From Synaphobranchus kaupii (lineage: Eukaryota > Chordata > Actinopteri > Anguilliformes > Synaphobranchidae), in contig CM056378.1 in NCBI GenBank assembly GCA_029718625.1, positions 62,457,027 through 62,521,026 of the forward strand: a stretch of 64,000 nucleotides of DNA. Direction: 5' to 3'. Position 1 is the first letter of the stretch. Each line of letters begins with the position of its first letter. A program made the position numbers and the translations under genes. The notes under the pieces were generated by a model, which ran no database searches, had not been told where the DNA came from, and saw only the letters and a list, made by a program, of their open reading frames with translations. Shown one piece after another: positions 21,762-33,752 of the stretch.

Positions 21762-21808
21762 TGGAGGTAGCATGATCATTATAATGGAACTTGATCATGC
21801 TACCTCCA
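21762..21808. repeat. perfect 16-bp inverted repeat (hairpin)
   Basis: GGAGGTAGCATGATCA and its exact complement TGATCATGCTACCTCC are separated by about 15 bp in an AT-rich region. Confidence 0.8.
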
Positions 21809-22702
21809 GAATAGAAGCGCCTTTCCACAAAAACGGCAGCAAAGAAAATGTCTTGTATTAAAAATGATCACACAATAGCCTGCATATCTTGCATCATTTC
21901 AAAATGTTCTTTTCTTAAGAAAACGTAATCTAGTCCTTTTTAAAAAGGTGCATTCGTGTTTGTACCATTAATGTCAAACAGTTAAACAATTACTATCCCC
22001 TATCACCGTGAATGGAGGTTAAGTCAAGGCTACGTTGCATTATGGCCTGCATTGCCAATTTCACCAGGAGAGGGCACCATTTACCAAAATATAACAGTAG
22101 TACTTGCATAGCTATGCCCTTTATTCCTCAGATGAGTAGGTTATCTAAATTTTGTGACATTAGATGCAAACCACGTAGCCTACACTCCTTAACTTGATAG
22201 TTATTTGGCCCCCCTAATCAAATGAGTTATCAGAGCAAACGTTAAAAGGTGTGTGATAAATACATAAATCACATCTTGTCATTATGATGGTGGTTACATC
22301 AAGTTATTTGCTGACGCATGAAAACATTTAATATTTAAATATAAAATATATCTTATTTTGAAACTGTACATGAACAAATTGATGTAAACAATAATAATAA
22401 TAATAATAATAATTGATGTAAAAAAAAACGAATATTTGCTAGCTGAGTGACAGCAGTAGCAGAGACAAGTCAATGCAGTGGCCATCTCAGTCTCAGTGAA
22501 GTCAGGACATCGATGTCTTCAATGGAGGAAGATGTAAAACGGTCCATTGCCCCAGGCTGTAGAAATTTTTTTTTTTTAAGAAAAGGCAGGCTGTTCGCCC
22601 CATACATTTTCACCGGTTTAGCCCCCCTAATCTACGTTAGCTAACACGTGCTGAATTCAGACTTGTCCTAAAAACAATTAAGCTTGATAGCCTACTACTT
22701 AC

Positions 22703-23052
22703 GTGATCTCCCATGTCGATTCACAGCCCTCTCCAAGTTTTGCATGTCGTAAAAACAATATTTTGTCCAGGTCCCATTACGATTTGTTGAAAAAATCCGA
22801 CAGAGCCAGCAGTAACGTTGACACTTGTTAGCCAAACGACTCCCTGTTAGCCAGCCCACTCGATCGTAACAATTGAAACACCCTTCCCCTGGCAAGATAA
22901 GCCGGGTCGAACGAGAGCTGAGGTCTTTCTTCACATTTCACTTGGGTCTGACTCTTCTCTACAAAAGTCATGCATTCAAACACCAATCCGTCTCGAAGAC
23001 GATCAACAATGTCTCCCATTTCGTCCATGTTAACTACAGTGGCACTGGCCAT
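22703..23052 (-). pseudogene. hAT transposase first coding exon with TTF-type finger (frameshifted)
   Basis: Starts MASATVVNMDEMGDIVDRLR. A one-base frame change near 22890 then gives CFNCYDRVGW and RYCWLCRIFSTNRNGTWTKY followed by NLERAVNRHGRS. The Cys-x2-Cys ... Trp-Thr-Lys ... Asn-Leu-x-Arg-Ala-Val-x-x-His layout is the TTF-type zinc finger seen in ZMYM1-like hAT proteins. The exon ends at a consensus donor (GTAAGT, at 22702-22701). The rest of the transposase was not found downstream. Confidence 0.65.
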
Positions 23053-23923
23053 GACAGCTGAATAAAATGCTTAACTTGCTAAGATACCCAAAAAAAGCAA
23101 GCCCACAAGTGAAAAATGCTAAATAAATGACACAATTCACTCCACACTTGCTCTGAATGTTGAAAAAAAAGAGAAATCAAAACGCACACGGTCACTGTAG
23201 ATAGCTAGCTACAGAGCTCTCCATATTTACACTCTATGATGGACCGCTCTCAATTGCAGGTCTGAAAAAAATTTGTGTCAAGTAACATTAGCCTACTTCT
23301 TTGGCTGAATTTTAACTGAGTGGGAGGGGTAAATTAAACAGACATGATATTGCTCAATCAAATTAGTGGCACGAATTAATCTCGTTCGCTTTCGTCCTTG
23401 TAGTCACTCATATTGACGAGCGATAATTAGCTAGCTACTAGCTAAGTTGACAGAAGTTCAGTTGGACAAATCATGCCAGTGACATCATCGTGTATGTAAA
23501 TTAAGATGGCGGCGCTCCGAACAAGCAAAACGTAAAAATCTGGTTATGAAATGCGATATATATTCCAAAATTTATATTCGTTTTTCAGATTATTTTTTCG
23601 ATAGATATTTTAAAATACAACAATGAATGTGTTATCAACTTGGATATGAATGTTTCAGTTCCCCTTTAAAGGCCCTGTCAGGGCTTTCCCCCTTACAATG
23701 TGCTCCAGCAGTCTGTGGCAACTACATTCTGCATGACTTATACATGGCACACAGGAGTGCAAGAGTTATGTATGGTGCACAGGAGTGTGCTTTCTGTATG
23801 AGTTATGTCTGGCACACAGGAGCAGTAGCGGCGGCAGGATTTGCTTAGTTCGCAATGTCTCTTTCCTCACTAGCTAGCTGACCTTAAAATGTCACTGCCA
23901 AACAGTTAGGCTATGTAATTCTT

Positions 23924-24050
23924 AGGGGTGTAATGATTCTCCAAATCCATGGTTCGGTTCAGACCTCGATTTTTGAGCCACGGTTCGGTTCATACCTCGG
24001 TTTTTATTGTTTTGTTTGTGTAATGTGTAATATTTACAAAATATACAGCT
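23924..24050. repeat. fragment of an AGGGGTGTAAYG hAT-like repeat, host of the next element
   Basis: AGGGGTGTAATGATTCTCCA and GGTTCGGTTCATACCTCG recur at 33124-33216, with the same junction to the following CAGGGTTTTTCC element. Related TAGGGGTGTAA ends occur at 49206-49808. Confidence 0.7.
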
Positions 24051-24704
24051 CAGGGTTTTTCCTACATAGTAAATTATTTGGCGGCTGCCAAAATTATTTC
24101 ACGGACCGCCAAAGGGAAATCGCGACCGCCAAAATGACAATAATTGACAAAACGCAAATAAAATCATATCCGAATGAATTAAATAGAATTTTTTAGGTGC
24201 AATATGGTCTTTCGGCCAGTGGATGGCGATATTGTACTAGTCGCCTTCAATATGTCAGTACTAGGAGACGAGTAGAAGAAGCATAGAACCGAGACTGTAG
24301 CCGATAGAAATGCGGCTCAGCTATTCTGTGGCAGAATGCGACTCGGTAGAAAGACATAGCGTGGGCAGCGAGTTGGATGGAACATGCTCCAATTTTGAAT
24401 TAGGCTACCTTTGAAGCCCTAACTTCTGAAAAGGTAAAAGCTTTAACCCGATCAACGTTGGCGCCCCACAACTATAGTGTTAGTCTTATCGGTCCCAATT
24501 ACAGTAGCCTATTCATGTTTGTCTTAAATTATAAACTAGGCTACAGCTTTAAGAAAACCCCAGGATTGATAGCCGACTACAGTGCAATAAAATGTTTTGT
24601 TAATAGCCCAAAACGCTTACGACCCTCGTCTTGCCACAGCCACAGGCTGTAAAATGCATCGTTTACAAGAAAATCATGTTCAGATATAGCTAGAAACAAT
24701 AGCT

Positions 24705-25979
24705 GTCGCCGCTCAACTCAAAACCCACCTCGACAACAATAACCTCTACGAACCCTTCCAATCCGGCTTCCGCACCAATCACAGTACAGAAACTGCACTA
24801 CTGAAAATCACTAATGACATCCTTCTCTCTGCTGACTCCGGCTCCTTAACCATCCTTATCCTCCTCGACCTCACCGCCACCTTTGACACCATCAACCACT
24901 CCATCCTCCTCTCACACCTTCACTCCCTTGGCATTTCCGGTACTGTCCTCTCCTGGTTCACCTCCTACCTCTCCAACAGACACCAATACATCTCCATAAA
25001 CCACTACCAATCCTCCACCGCCCCAGTCACTCATGGTGTCCCCCAAGGATCAGTGCTCGGCCCCCCCCTCTTCATCCTGTATATACTTCCCCTGGGTCAA
25101 ATTCTCCGCCGCCATGGCCTCCGCTTCCATTGCTATGCAGACGACACACAACTCTACCTCTCCTCCAAAACCATCACCTCAACCACCCACTCCACCCTCA
25201 CCACCTGCCTTGCTGATGTAAAAACATGGATGCAACAGAACTTTCTCCAACTCAACTGCAATAAATCGGAAATACTCATCATCGGCCCAAACTCCCTCAT
25301 CCGCTCCGCCCAGACCTTCTCTCTCACCATTGATGGTTCCATCGTCACCCCCTCCACCCATGTCCGCAACCTCGGCATCATCCTCAACCCCACCCTCTCA
25401 TTCCTACCGCACGTCAACCACATCACCAAAACTGCCTTCTTTCACCTCCGGAACATTGCCCGCCTCCGCCCCTCCCTGTCCCTTTCCGCTGCTGAAACCC
25501 TCATCCATGCCCTCATAACCTCCAGACTCGATTACTGCAACAGCATCCTCTATGACTCACCCAACAAAATCCTCAATAAACTACAATACGTTCAGAACTC
25601 TGCTGCCCGTCTGCTCACCTCCACCCGTCGCCGAGATCACATCACCCCTGTCCTCCACAACCTCCACTGGCTCCCGGTTAAACACAGGATTGACTACAAA
25701 ATACTGCTCATCACCTACAAAGCCCTAAATAACCTGGCCCCTCCCTACCTCTCTGACCTCCTCCCCCGTCACACTCCTTCCCGTCGCCTCAGGTCCGCTG
25801 ACACGAACAATCTGACAATCCCCAGGACCAAGCTCCGGACCTGGGGCGACAGGGCCTTTTCAGTTGCTGCACCCTCCCTCTGGAATGCCCTCCCCATCCA
25901 CATCCGTCTGGCAACCACCCTACCATCCTTCAAACAGGCTCTCAAAACCCACCTCTTCAAACTGGCTTTCCCCTGTTAA
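24705..25979 (+). pseudogene. 5'-truncated L2-type LINE reverse transcriptase (open frame)
   Basis: About 425 codons are open with no stop from 24705 to the TAA at 25977. They show PFQSGFRTNHSTETALLKIT, LLDLTATFDTINHSILL (first catalytic Asp), GVPQGSVLGPPLFILY, FHCYADDTQLYLS (catalytic pair) and the C-terminal WLPVKHRIDYKILLITYKAL block typical of fish L2/Maui LINEs. The endonuclease and the N-terminus are missing, as in most target-primed insertions that stop early. The open frame and intact catalytic residues suggest a fairly young copy. Confidence 0.88.
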
Positions 25980-26168
25980 ACATCCTCCCCTCTATCCCAT
26001 GACTGAAATTTAAAATTATACTCCTTTTTATCTGTCTTAATTATTTTATTTATTTTATTAACTACTTATTAAATAATTTTACTGTGTGTAATTTTAAACT
26101 GTAAAGCACTTTGAGTACCTAGAAAAGCGCTATAAAAATTGAATGTATTATTATTATTATTATTATTA
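25980..26168 (+). repeat. L2 LINE 3' tail with ATT microsatellite
   Basis: TAAAGCACTTTGAGTACCTA, then AAAGCGCTATAAAAATTGAA and a run of TTA, the standard L2 3' end. The copy at 33445 (GAAACAATATTTTTTTAAAA) shows the insertion site without the LINE. Confidence 0.88.
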
Positions 26169-27026
26169 TAATATTTTTTTAAAACGTACAAATAGCCTAC
26201 GCATTTGGCGTTTTCCATTACTTACTGTAGGCTAGGCTACTATACAGTAGGCTACCTGATGCACTTTCGGTTTAGAAGACACCTCATTTTTTTCCTCCAA
26301 AATCTCTCGTAGCTATAAATATGTTAATGGAACCAAATATCTTACCTGTAGGCTATATGCAGGTAGGCTACCACTGTGTTATGATTAACCCGGAAGAGTT
26401 TATCTTGTTACGTTTCGCCAAAGTCCCGTACAGTCGACATTTCCACAGTGACCTATCGCATTTCGGTCTGAAATAGTCTACGTTGCTGTTATGTAAAAAC
26501 ACAAATTGTGTTTTCGTACGTTTTTAAAAAATTTTTTTAAACGTGTAGCTACACTTATTTTTTATTTCTGTTTTAGAGTGTTGTTTATTTATTTTTCTAT
26601 TTGTGCGCTATCAAAATAGCCTAATATTCAAATATTAAAAAAGCTTCAAGGACCTTTGATTTTTAAAACCTAACTCCTAAACACAACCCTACTGGTAGGC
26701 CTACTTTACAACCAAAGCCTACATGGGCTCTTTGAACTACAAAAACTGTATTTACGGTAAAAGGAATGCAAAAAATGTTGCTGCTCACACACTGCGTGCG
26801 CTCGCATTGGTACTGCCAAAACCCATTTCTCTGCCAGGAAAAACCCTGCAGCTTGCCCTAACTTTAAATAGAATAATAATTTTGTGATTTACATGTGTTA
26901 TAGTGTTAATTGTGAAATTAAAAATTTGTTTTCTTACATTAGTAACGTAATGAGAGCTCAACAGGCTGCACCTGCAGTGGTGGCAGCGGGTTGGGGTTGG
27001 GGGGGGGGGGGGTGTATCACGGTTCC

Positions 27027-27862
27027 GTCTTCCAAATTGCCATTTTTGCCCATCAATCTACACTCAATAACCCATAATGACAAAATGAAAACATGTTTTT
27101 AGAAATCTTTGCAAATGTATTAAAAATCTAAAACTGAAATCTCATGTGCATAAGTATTCATACCCTTTGCTTTAATGTATTTTAAAAGTATCATATTTCA
27201 TATTTGGTCGCATATCCTTTGCATGCTGTTACTTCCTGAAGTCTGTGACCCATCAACATCAAAAGACTTGCGATATCACTTTAAGGGTTTCTTCTCCTGA
27301 CTTTTTCCCCCATAAAGTTCTATAGAAAAATGAGTCAGGAGAAATAACCCTTGCAGTGATCCATCCACATCTACTCCATATCTGGCAACAGAGTGATAGT
27401 TTGGGGCTGGTTTGATACCTTAGACCCTTGATGACTTGCAACCATTTCGCCAGTCATGTGTTCCATACTGTAGCAGCGTAATTTACAGCTGAATCTAGTC
27501 ACACCCCCCAATTCCCATAGAGATCCATTCAAATGCAGAGAGGTTATAGTATTGCTTGTAACAGTACCTGAAAATAAGAGATGTTGATGGGTCACAGATT
27601 TTAGGACGTAACAGCATGCAAAGGATATGCGACCAAATATGATAGTTTAAAAATATATTAATACTTATGTACATGAGATTTCAGTTTTTGATTTTTAATA
27701 CATTTGCAAAGATTTCTAAAAACATGTTTTCACTTTGTCATTATGGGTTATTGAGTGTAGATTAATGGGCAAAAATGGCAATTTTATCCATTTAAAATTA
27801 AATCTACTACACAATAAAGTGTGCTAAAAGAGAAGGGGTATGAATACCTTCGAGGACAACTG
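27027..27862. mobile_element. Tc1-like foldback with CAGTTGTCCTCGAAGG end
   Basis: The right end (reverse complement) is CAGTTGTCCTCGAAGGTATT, followed by TA at 27863-27864. The left end is lost beside a G-run near 26998-27012. Inverted arms (GCCATTTTTGCCCATYAATC) surround the shared palindromic core; part of the left core arm is deleted. Confidence 0.85.
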
Positions 27863-28185
27863 TAGGCCTAGTCTAAGTTTGACATGATGTAGTCCCAGTC
27901 ACTGGGACTGCTCAACCCATCACATTGTCTGGTACTTCTTAACGGACTGAACATTTACATGAATAGCCACACGTGTATGAACAGACCATGACAAAAGCTC
28001 TGTTCAGTAGCGTTTTTAAACTGATAGAGTGACGTAATAGCAGTTGCATGTAGATAGACATGGTTGCCCGTAGAATGTTGAGAACCACAGCTACGTACTG
28101 TAAACTTATTTTTCTCTGAAGATTTGCCTGACGTTTTGAGCCACAAAGTCTTGTAATTTTGGCTTTGTGAGGAGATGCTGCTCAC

Positions 28186-28313
28186 CACTTTCTTCTTGTC
28201 ATCCGATGAGGAGGGCTTGCGCTCTCTGTGTTCTGAGGGGGACTTTGGTGCCCTCCTGCCAGGGGAGCCCATGGACGGGGGGCTGGGAGAGGGTTTGGGA
28301 GAGGACTCCAGGC
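28186..28313 (-). CDS. araf: araf exon: Ser/Pro hinge before the kinase domain
   Basis: A 128-nt exon with acceptor TTTTCACAG and donor GTGAGC. It contributes two bases to a first Gly codon and then 42 codons rich in Ser, Pro and Lys, ending in SEHRERKPSSSDDKKKV. A-Raf has the comparable SPAEQRERK and DDKKKV block just before its kinase domain; B-Raf has QRERKSSSSS. This is the flexible hinge between the regulatory N-terminus and the kinase domain, a usual site of feedback phosphorylation. It ends in phase 0 and joins in frame to 20483-20685. The flanking introns carry foldback transposons on both sides, at 27027-27862 and 29655-30277. Confidence 0.9.
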
Positions 28314-29654
28314 CTGTGAAAAGCAGGGGCAGCCTCATCTTAATAATACATGTCCATATTTGGGTAATAAATCCCATCATAGCAACACATTTGAAAATAT
28401 GGATCAAGCAGAGGATGAAAACCACAGGAAATGTTTATTTTAAACAATCCTGTAGTATCTCTGAAATGTATATTATAATCACAACAAAAAACCTTTTCAA
28501 CGTAGTAGCGAGTCTCATGAAGCAGGGTCAGTTTCCCCATAATTACTGAGCGTAAAAATGGTTTCATAATAAAAGCGCGTTTGGGTTCTGATGTCACGAG
28601 TCTCCGTGTTTACACACGTACTTCCGCTACACGAGCACAAACATAATTACTCCCAGAATTACTCCACGTTAACTGTGATTTTCAGGTCCAAAAAAAAAAA
28701 GCTTCACATTTCAATTTACAAATAAAACAAAACATTATATTACGTTATATTGACCATTTTTATATGGATACTCAGAACACAAGCTCCATAATATTTCCAG
28801 TTGTGTTCTACAGTACTGTTTCATTCTCACTGAACTTATATTGCAATTTTCTATTGAATTACATATATATTTTTGAAATCGCAATTTTTTATTTGCAACT
28901 TTTAACTAATTACTGCAACTTCATCCCAACAAACACACACAAAACATCGCACTTTGCATTGCAACTTTTAAGAAAAGCTGCTGCAAAATCAAGCATTTTA
29001 GGCCGCAACAATCAGAAAAAAACTCTGCGAGATCCTGGTGGGACTGATATAGTAATGATTCTAATAATAATTATTATTATCAGGACCGGAAATTAAGCTC
29101 GCCCGCTCGCCTCGAGTAGGCTAGTTTACATTTCGGGCGAGTCCAATAGAGCTCGGAAAGCTGATGTCACAAGCGTTGCATTCTAGACCAGCCCCCATGT
29201 TGGGAGTATGCTCTCCCTCTGGACCCGTGTCAGAGTCAAGTAATTCACTAATCTTCTACCCGTTTCCCTTAAAAAGTGCGGGTTTCTTTAGTAAAAAAAC
29301 ACGTTAAATAAACCACTTATTCGCAGATCTGTAACGTTAACTGTGTGTGTATTGATTCTGACGGATCACTACAACATTTTCAGGTAAATCAGCCAGATTG
29401 TGTGTAAAACATGCTTTTGGATGCAGGGGGCAGTCAGGGATAGGGACGCATCTTAGCCTACGACGGAAGGCGGGCAGAAAATGCCTTCAGCAGCCGGTAC
29501 CTCGGAAGCCCACGAACAGTTCACGAACGGCTGGGTCCAACAGCTACTCATCTACCGCAGTAGAAGGCTACGTAAGTAGGTTACACAGACACCAGAGACG
29601 TGATGGAAACAACTTGCATAGGACAAAACTGTATAAAAAACCCTTAAACCAACT

Positions 29655-30277
29655 GGTGGGACTAGATTTAGCTGTAAATTACACTGGAACAGTATGGAAT
29701 ACATGGTTGGCTAAATGGCTCTAAGTCAGCAAGGGTCTGACGTATCAAACAAGCCTTAAATCATCACTCTGTTGCCAGATATGCAGTAGATATGGATGGA
29801 TTTCTTATCCTGACTTGTTATTTTTCCATAGAGTTCAATAGGACAATTTGTCAGGAGAAACAACCCTTAAAGTGATACATCCATATCTACTGCATATCTG
29901 GCAGCAGAGTGATGGTTTGAGTCTTGTTTGATGCCTCACACCCTTGATGACTTACAGCCATTTTACCAATCATGTATTCCATACTGTTCCAGCATAATTT
30001 ACAGCTAAATCTAGTCCCACCCCCCCAATTCCCATAGAGATCCATTCAAATGCAGAGACGTTATAGTATCGCTTGTAAGAGTACCAGAAAATAAGATAGT
30101 CTTTTGATGTTGTTGGGTCACAGACATCAAGAAGTCATGGCATGCAAAGGATATGTGACCAAATATTAAAAATTTAAAGGCACAGTCAACTTAGTGTATG
30201 TAAACTTCTGGCCCACTGGAATTGTGAATTAAAAGTGAAATAATCTGTCTGTAAACAATTTTTGGAAAAATTACTTT
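29655..30277. mobile_element. Sleeping Beauty-like foldback, left end truncated
   Basis: Palindromic core centred near 29846, followed on the right by AACTTAGTGTATGTAAACTT and GTGAAATAATCTGTCTGTAA, the inner part of a Sleeping Beauty-type inverted repeat. Neither outer end is present. Confidence 0.8.
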
Positions 30278-30284
30278 GGAAAAA

Positions 30285-31895
30285 AACAACGGAAGTGAGC
30301 AACAACGGATGTTGACAATGAAACATGCAGACTATTACTGTATTGCCGGCGGACTATTACAGTATTGCCTACATATGTGGAAGAGGAACCGTCCTGGGGT
30401 GTGTTTCCTGATATCAATCAATCTTAGGGTTAAGTGCGATTTCAACGAGCGCTTCTACGATGGTTCTTTAATTTGTAACACGCGTTTCCCAAAACAGTTC
30501 TTAAAACGTGAACGCGCAGTCACCTCTTAAGTGCTACTTAACCAGAAGTGTAAAATCCGGGTTCAGAAAGTAAAAAGTCCTCCTCAGTATTTAGTTCCAA
30601 TCACCTGGATTTGCTAATTTGCACAATTCTTCAGCCAGGAGGTGGAACTAATTAGTGAAATCAGCTGGCTGAGTTAATGGGTGGAAGAAACACATAGCAG
30701 GACTTTTCCTTTCTGATCCCTGGATTTTACATCTCTGTACTTCCGTCTGTGGTGCTGCTGATATGGGAGGAGGAGGGGCGATAGATTGGGAGACGCAAAC
30801 CCCACTGTATTGCCCAATACATGGCCGATTAGGCACGTCAAAGTTTCTTTTGAAATAAAATCTTTTTCCCACTGATTTTACTTGTCTCAAACTTATTTAT
30901 TTATAGGCCTATTTAAGGAATGGCTTGTATGGGTAATTTCCAAATATATAAAAATAAGTAAATTAAAAAGAAATAAACGTAAATATTGTTGCATCTAACA
31001 TCACTATAAAAAAAACAATCAGTGGTTATGGTAACCATAAAATGAAAAGAACACTAACATGAAAAATCAAATAAAGTATGTGATTTATGGTCTTCTAAAA
31101 CGCACTTAACAGTCTAAGACTGGTCTGGAGTAATCGTTAATCTACGAGCGTTTCAAAGAGCGTCTTAAGTTAACATGCTTTTGAGAAACGCACCCAAAGT
31201 TCAAGAAGCTTCGTACGAAGGGTTTTACGACGTCTTAGCCTTAAGATGCTTTTGGGAAACGCACCCGTGACCGTTTGAGAAGTGAAACGTTGTTCGACAG
31301 CTAACTATTACTATCGCTATGTGATTGTCACATGAAGGTTATGCCTAATATCCTTGCAATTAAATTTGCCCTTTGATTCCTTCACTGCTATGTATGAGCA
31401 AAAGGCGTGACTAAATGACTAAAGGCGACCGCAGACCGCAGTAGAAACGCCGGCGACTGACGGCGCTCAGTGGCTTGGTGTTTCAGTGTGCACTGGAAGC
31501 GCCTGACAGACGACATCCAAGCATTCTTCTCTGCTCCGTTTGCCTGTGGACTAGCTATTGTATTGTCAACATGGCTGTAAATTGCTTAGCCTATTTATAA
31601 TTTTGTGCAATAGTGATGAAAAACTAGGATACATTATAAATACAAAAATATAAATGAAAATATAAATACATTGAACAACATTGACAGTGGAAAATAAATG
31701 CTCATACATAGCAGTGAAGGAATCGAAGGGCAAATTTCATTGTGAGGATATTAAGCATAACCTTCATTTGTGACAATCACATAGCGATAGTAATCAGTTA
31801 GCTGTCAAACAACGCTTCACTTCTCAAATGGGCAAGAAGTATCCAAAGTCAGCACGTTTCATTATCAACATCCGTTGTTGCTCACTTCCGTTGTT
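30285..31895. mobile_element. composite region bounded by about 40-bp inverted repeats
   Basis: ACAACGGAAGTGAGCAACAA at 30286 is repeated inverted near 31863-31893. Inside is GGGTGTGTTTCC (30398) facing GGTGCGTTTCCCAAAAGC (reverse complement, ending about 31265), which may bound another MITE, and the foldback 31268-31827. No coding potential was recognised. Confidence 0.55.
31268..31827. repeat. foldback MITE, arms about 135 bp
   Basis: Arms 31268-31402 and 31690-31827 are inverted copies (ATCGCTATGTGATTGTCACA faces its complement; CCTTCACTGCTATGTATGAG likewise), with a loop of about 290 bp. Confidence 0.8.
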
Positions 31896-31899
31896 ATGG

Positions 31900-31975
31900 C
31901 TTTGCATTTGTGTTGTCACTTTTGCAGTTGTGTTGTCACTTTTGCATTTGTGTTGTGGCTTTTGCAGTTGTTTTC
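31900..31975. repeat. short tandem repeat, about 21-bp unit
   Basis: Three to four units of TTGTGTTGTCACTTTTGCA with single changes. Confidence 0.8.
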
Positions 31976-33123
31976 CGTTATGCAGTTCGTTCGACACTTA
32001 TCGGCCACCGTAGAAAACTACTATCCGTCAGTGAATACGTATCAGTTTTTCACTAATTGTTTTTATCTGTACTATTAGATCTATAACACATCCACATGAC
32101 ACATGTTATGGTTGGACTGAATACTTGCATAGCGTCTCATGTATAAATGAGTGATTTAGTAAGTTTTGGACACATATTCAGTAGGCTCAACTTTGTGTAT
32201 CTTTCCCACAATGAAGCTACGTTAGCTATAGGCTACGTTATTAGGCCTGTGGAAAATGTTTGCTATTGGTTTCTGATTAGATGTTCTGAAGAAAAAATAA
32301 TTCCTTTTGTGTGTGTTTATGCATGTTCTTTTGTATGCACTATTTAAAATATATATCTTTTTGCATAATACCCTGTATCCTTATTATATTTTGTTGCCAA
32401 TTTACACTTGTTGGGATAGTCTTTGGTCACTTTCAGTGACAAAGTTATTCTCTTATTCCAAGTGGTTATATATTGTCCATTAGAATATACCTATATTTTT
32501 TATTGTGTCATTGATTAAAATAGCGCTACTCCTAGACTAACAACACGAATACTGTGAGTGTTAAGGAAATGGAACAAATTAATAGAAACATTTGTGTGTT
32601 ACAAACAGGGCTAGTAAAATATTTGCTGGCTAGTGGAAATTTTGGTCTAGTAGCCCGGCTGGCTAGTGCCAACAATCCTTCAGATCCACCCCTGATTATT
32701 ATGCATTGGATTCATGTTGTGCTTTTCATAGACCAAAAGCACTGGATGCAGACAACTGTTCAAGTAGTGTCATCATTTTATTTTTACATTTCTAAGTGTG
32801 ACACATTTGAAGTGCCAATTACTTCCACTATAAATGCATGGCATTGGACACTTTGATGTGTCATATAAAGTTTTAATGACCACATTCTCTTCAGATGGTA
32901 AGATGGAACACGCACGTTATAAGCTGTGACCATTTTCCAAAGTATCTGTATGTGCGCAGAAATATCGGACAGACCGACCTAAATACCGATAGAATGACTT
33001 CTACTAGCTGCTGGTCAGAGCTAAAAATTATTACAGTAAAAGTACAAAGTCTCCCATTCAAACACCAGTTGAGTAAAAGTGCAGTGTGTCTGATTTAAAA
33101 TGTAAGTACCAAAAGTAAACAAT

Positions 33124-33752
33124 AGGGGTGTAACGATTCTCCAAATCCAGTTCGGTTCATACCTCGATTTTTTTGTTTTGTTTGTGTAATGTGTAATATT
33201 TACAAAATATACAGCTCAGGGTTTTTCCAACATAGTAAATTATTTGGCGGCCGCCAAAATGATTTCACGGACCGCCAAAGGGAAATCGCGACCGCCAAAA
33301 TGACAATAATTGACAAAACGGCAAATAAAATCATATCCGAATGAATTTAATTAAATTTTTTGGGTGCAATATGGTTTTTCGGCCAGCGGATGGCGATATA
33401 TATTGTACTAGTCGCCTTCAATATGAAATTTACGAAATTTAAGAAACAATATTTTTTTAAAACGTTGTACTAATAGCCTACGCATGTGGCGTTTTCCATT
33501 GCTTACTGTAGGCTACCATACAGTAGGCTACCTGATGCACTTTCGGTTTAGAAGACACTTAATTTGTTTCCTCCAAAATCTCTCGTAGATATTAATATGT
33601 TAATGGAACCAAATATGCAGGTAGGCTACCACTGTGTTATGATTAACCCTGAAGAGTTTCATCTTGTTACGTTTCGCCAAAGGCCCGTACAGTCGACATT
33701 TCCAGTGACCTATCGCATTTAGGGCTGAAATAGTCTACGTTGCTGTTGTTAT
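33124..33752. repeat. second copy of the nested AGGGGTGTAA / CAGGGTTTTTCC pair
   Basis: Repeats 23924-24240 and then 26165-26475, lacking the LINE and the middle part. It ends abruptly at GTTGCTGTTGTTATG, where a GGGTCATTCCGTGTCAAATC repeat begins. No right terminal repeat. Confidence 0.8.

Larger units (their letters stand above)
24051..26848. mobile_element. hAT-like element with 5-bp target duplication, CAGGGTTTTTCC ends, L2 inside
   Basis: Inverted ends CAGGGTTTTTCC are flanked by CAGCT at 24046-24050 and 26849-26853. The interior matches 33217-33752 and 39640-40140 in several blocks (GGCGACCGCCAAA, TTTTCGGTTTAGAAGACA, CCCGTACAGTCGACATTTCC). An L2-type LINE interrupts it at about 24700-26165. 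No transposase was recognised. Confidence 0.8.
20686..28185 (-). other. araf intron, 7.5 kb
   Basis: Holds a small hairpin (21762-21808), a hAT transposase 5' exon (22703-23052), a hAT-like element with nested L2 (24051-26848) and a Tc1 foldback (27027-27862). Between 20770 and 21750, and between 23060 and 23620, nothing was recognised. At 23640-23830 there are three short direct repeats around GGCACACAGGAG. Confidence 0.8.

Noticed and set aside
28175..28549. Plus-strand 124-codon frame
   Set aside because: It is antisense to the araf hinge exon, whose phases, splice sites and A-Raf-like sequence favour the minus strand.
29478..29574. Possible plus-strand first exon (MPSAAGTSEAHEQF) with a GTAAGT donor
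   Set aside because: Short and unrecognised; could be a hAT 5' exon but there is no supporting domain or partner exon.
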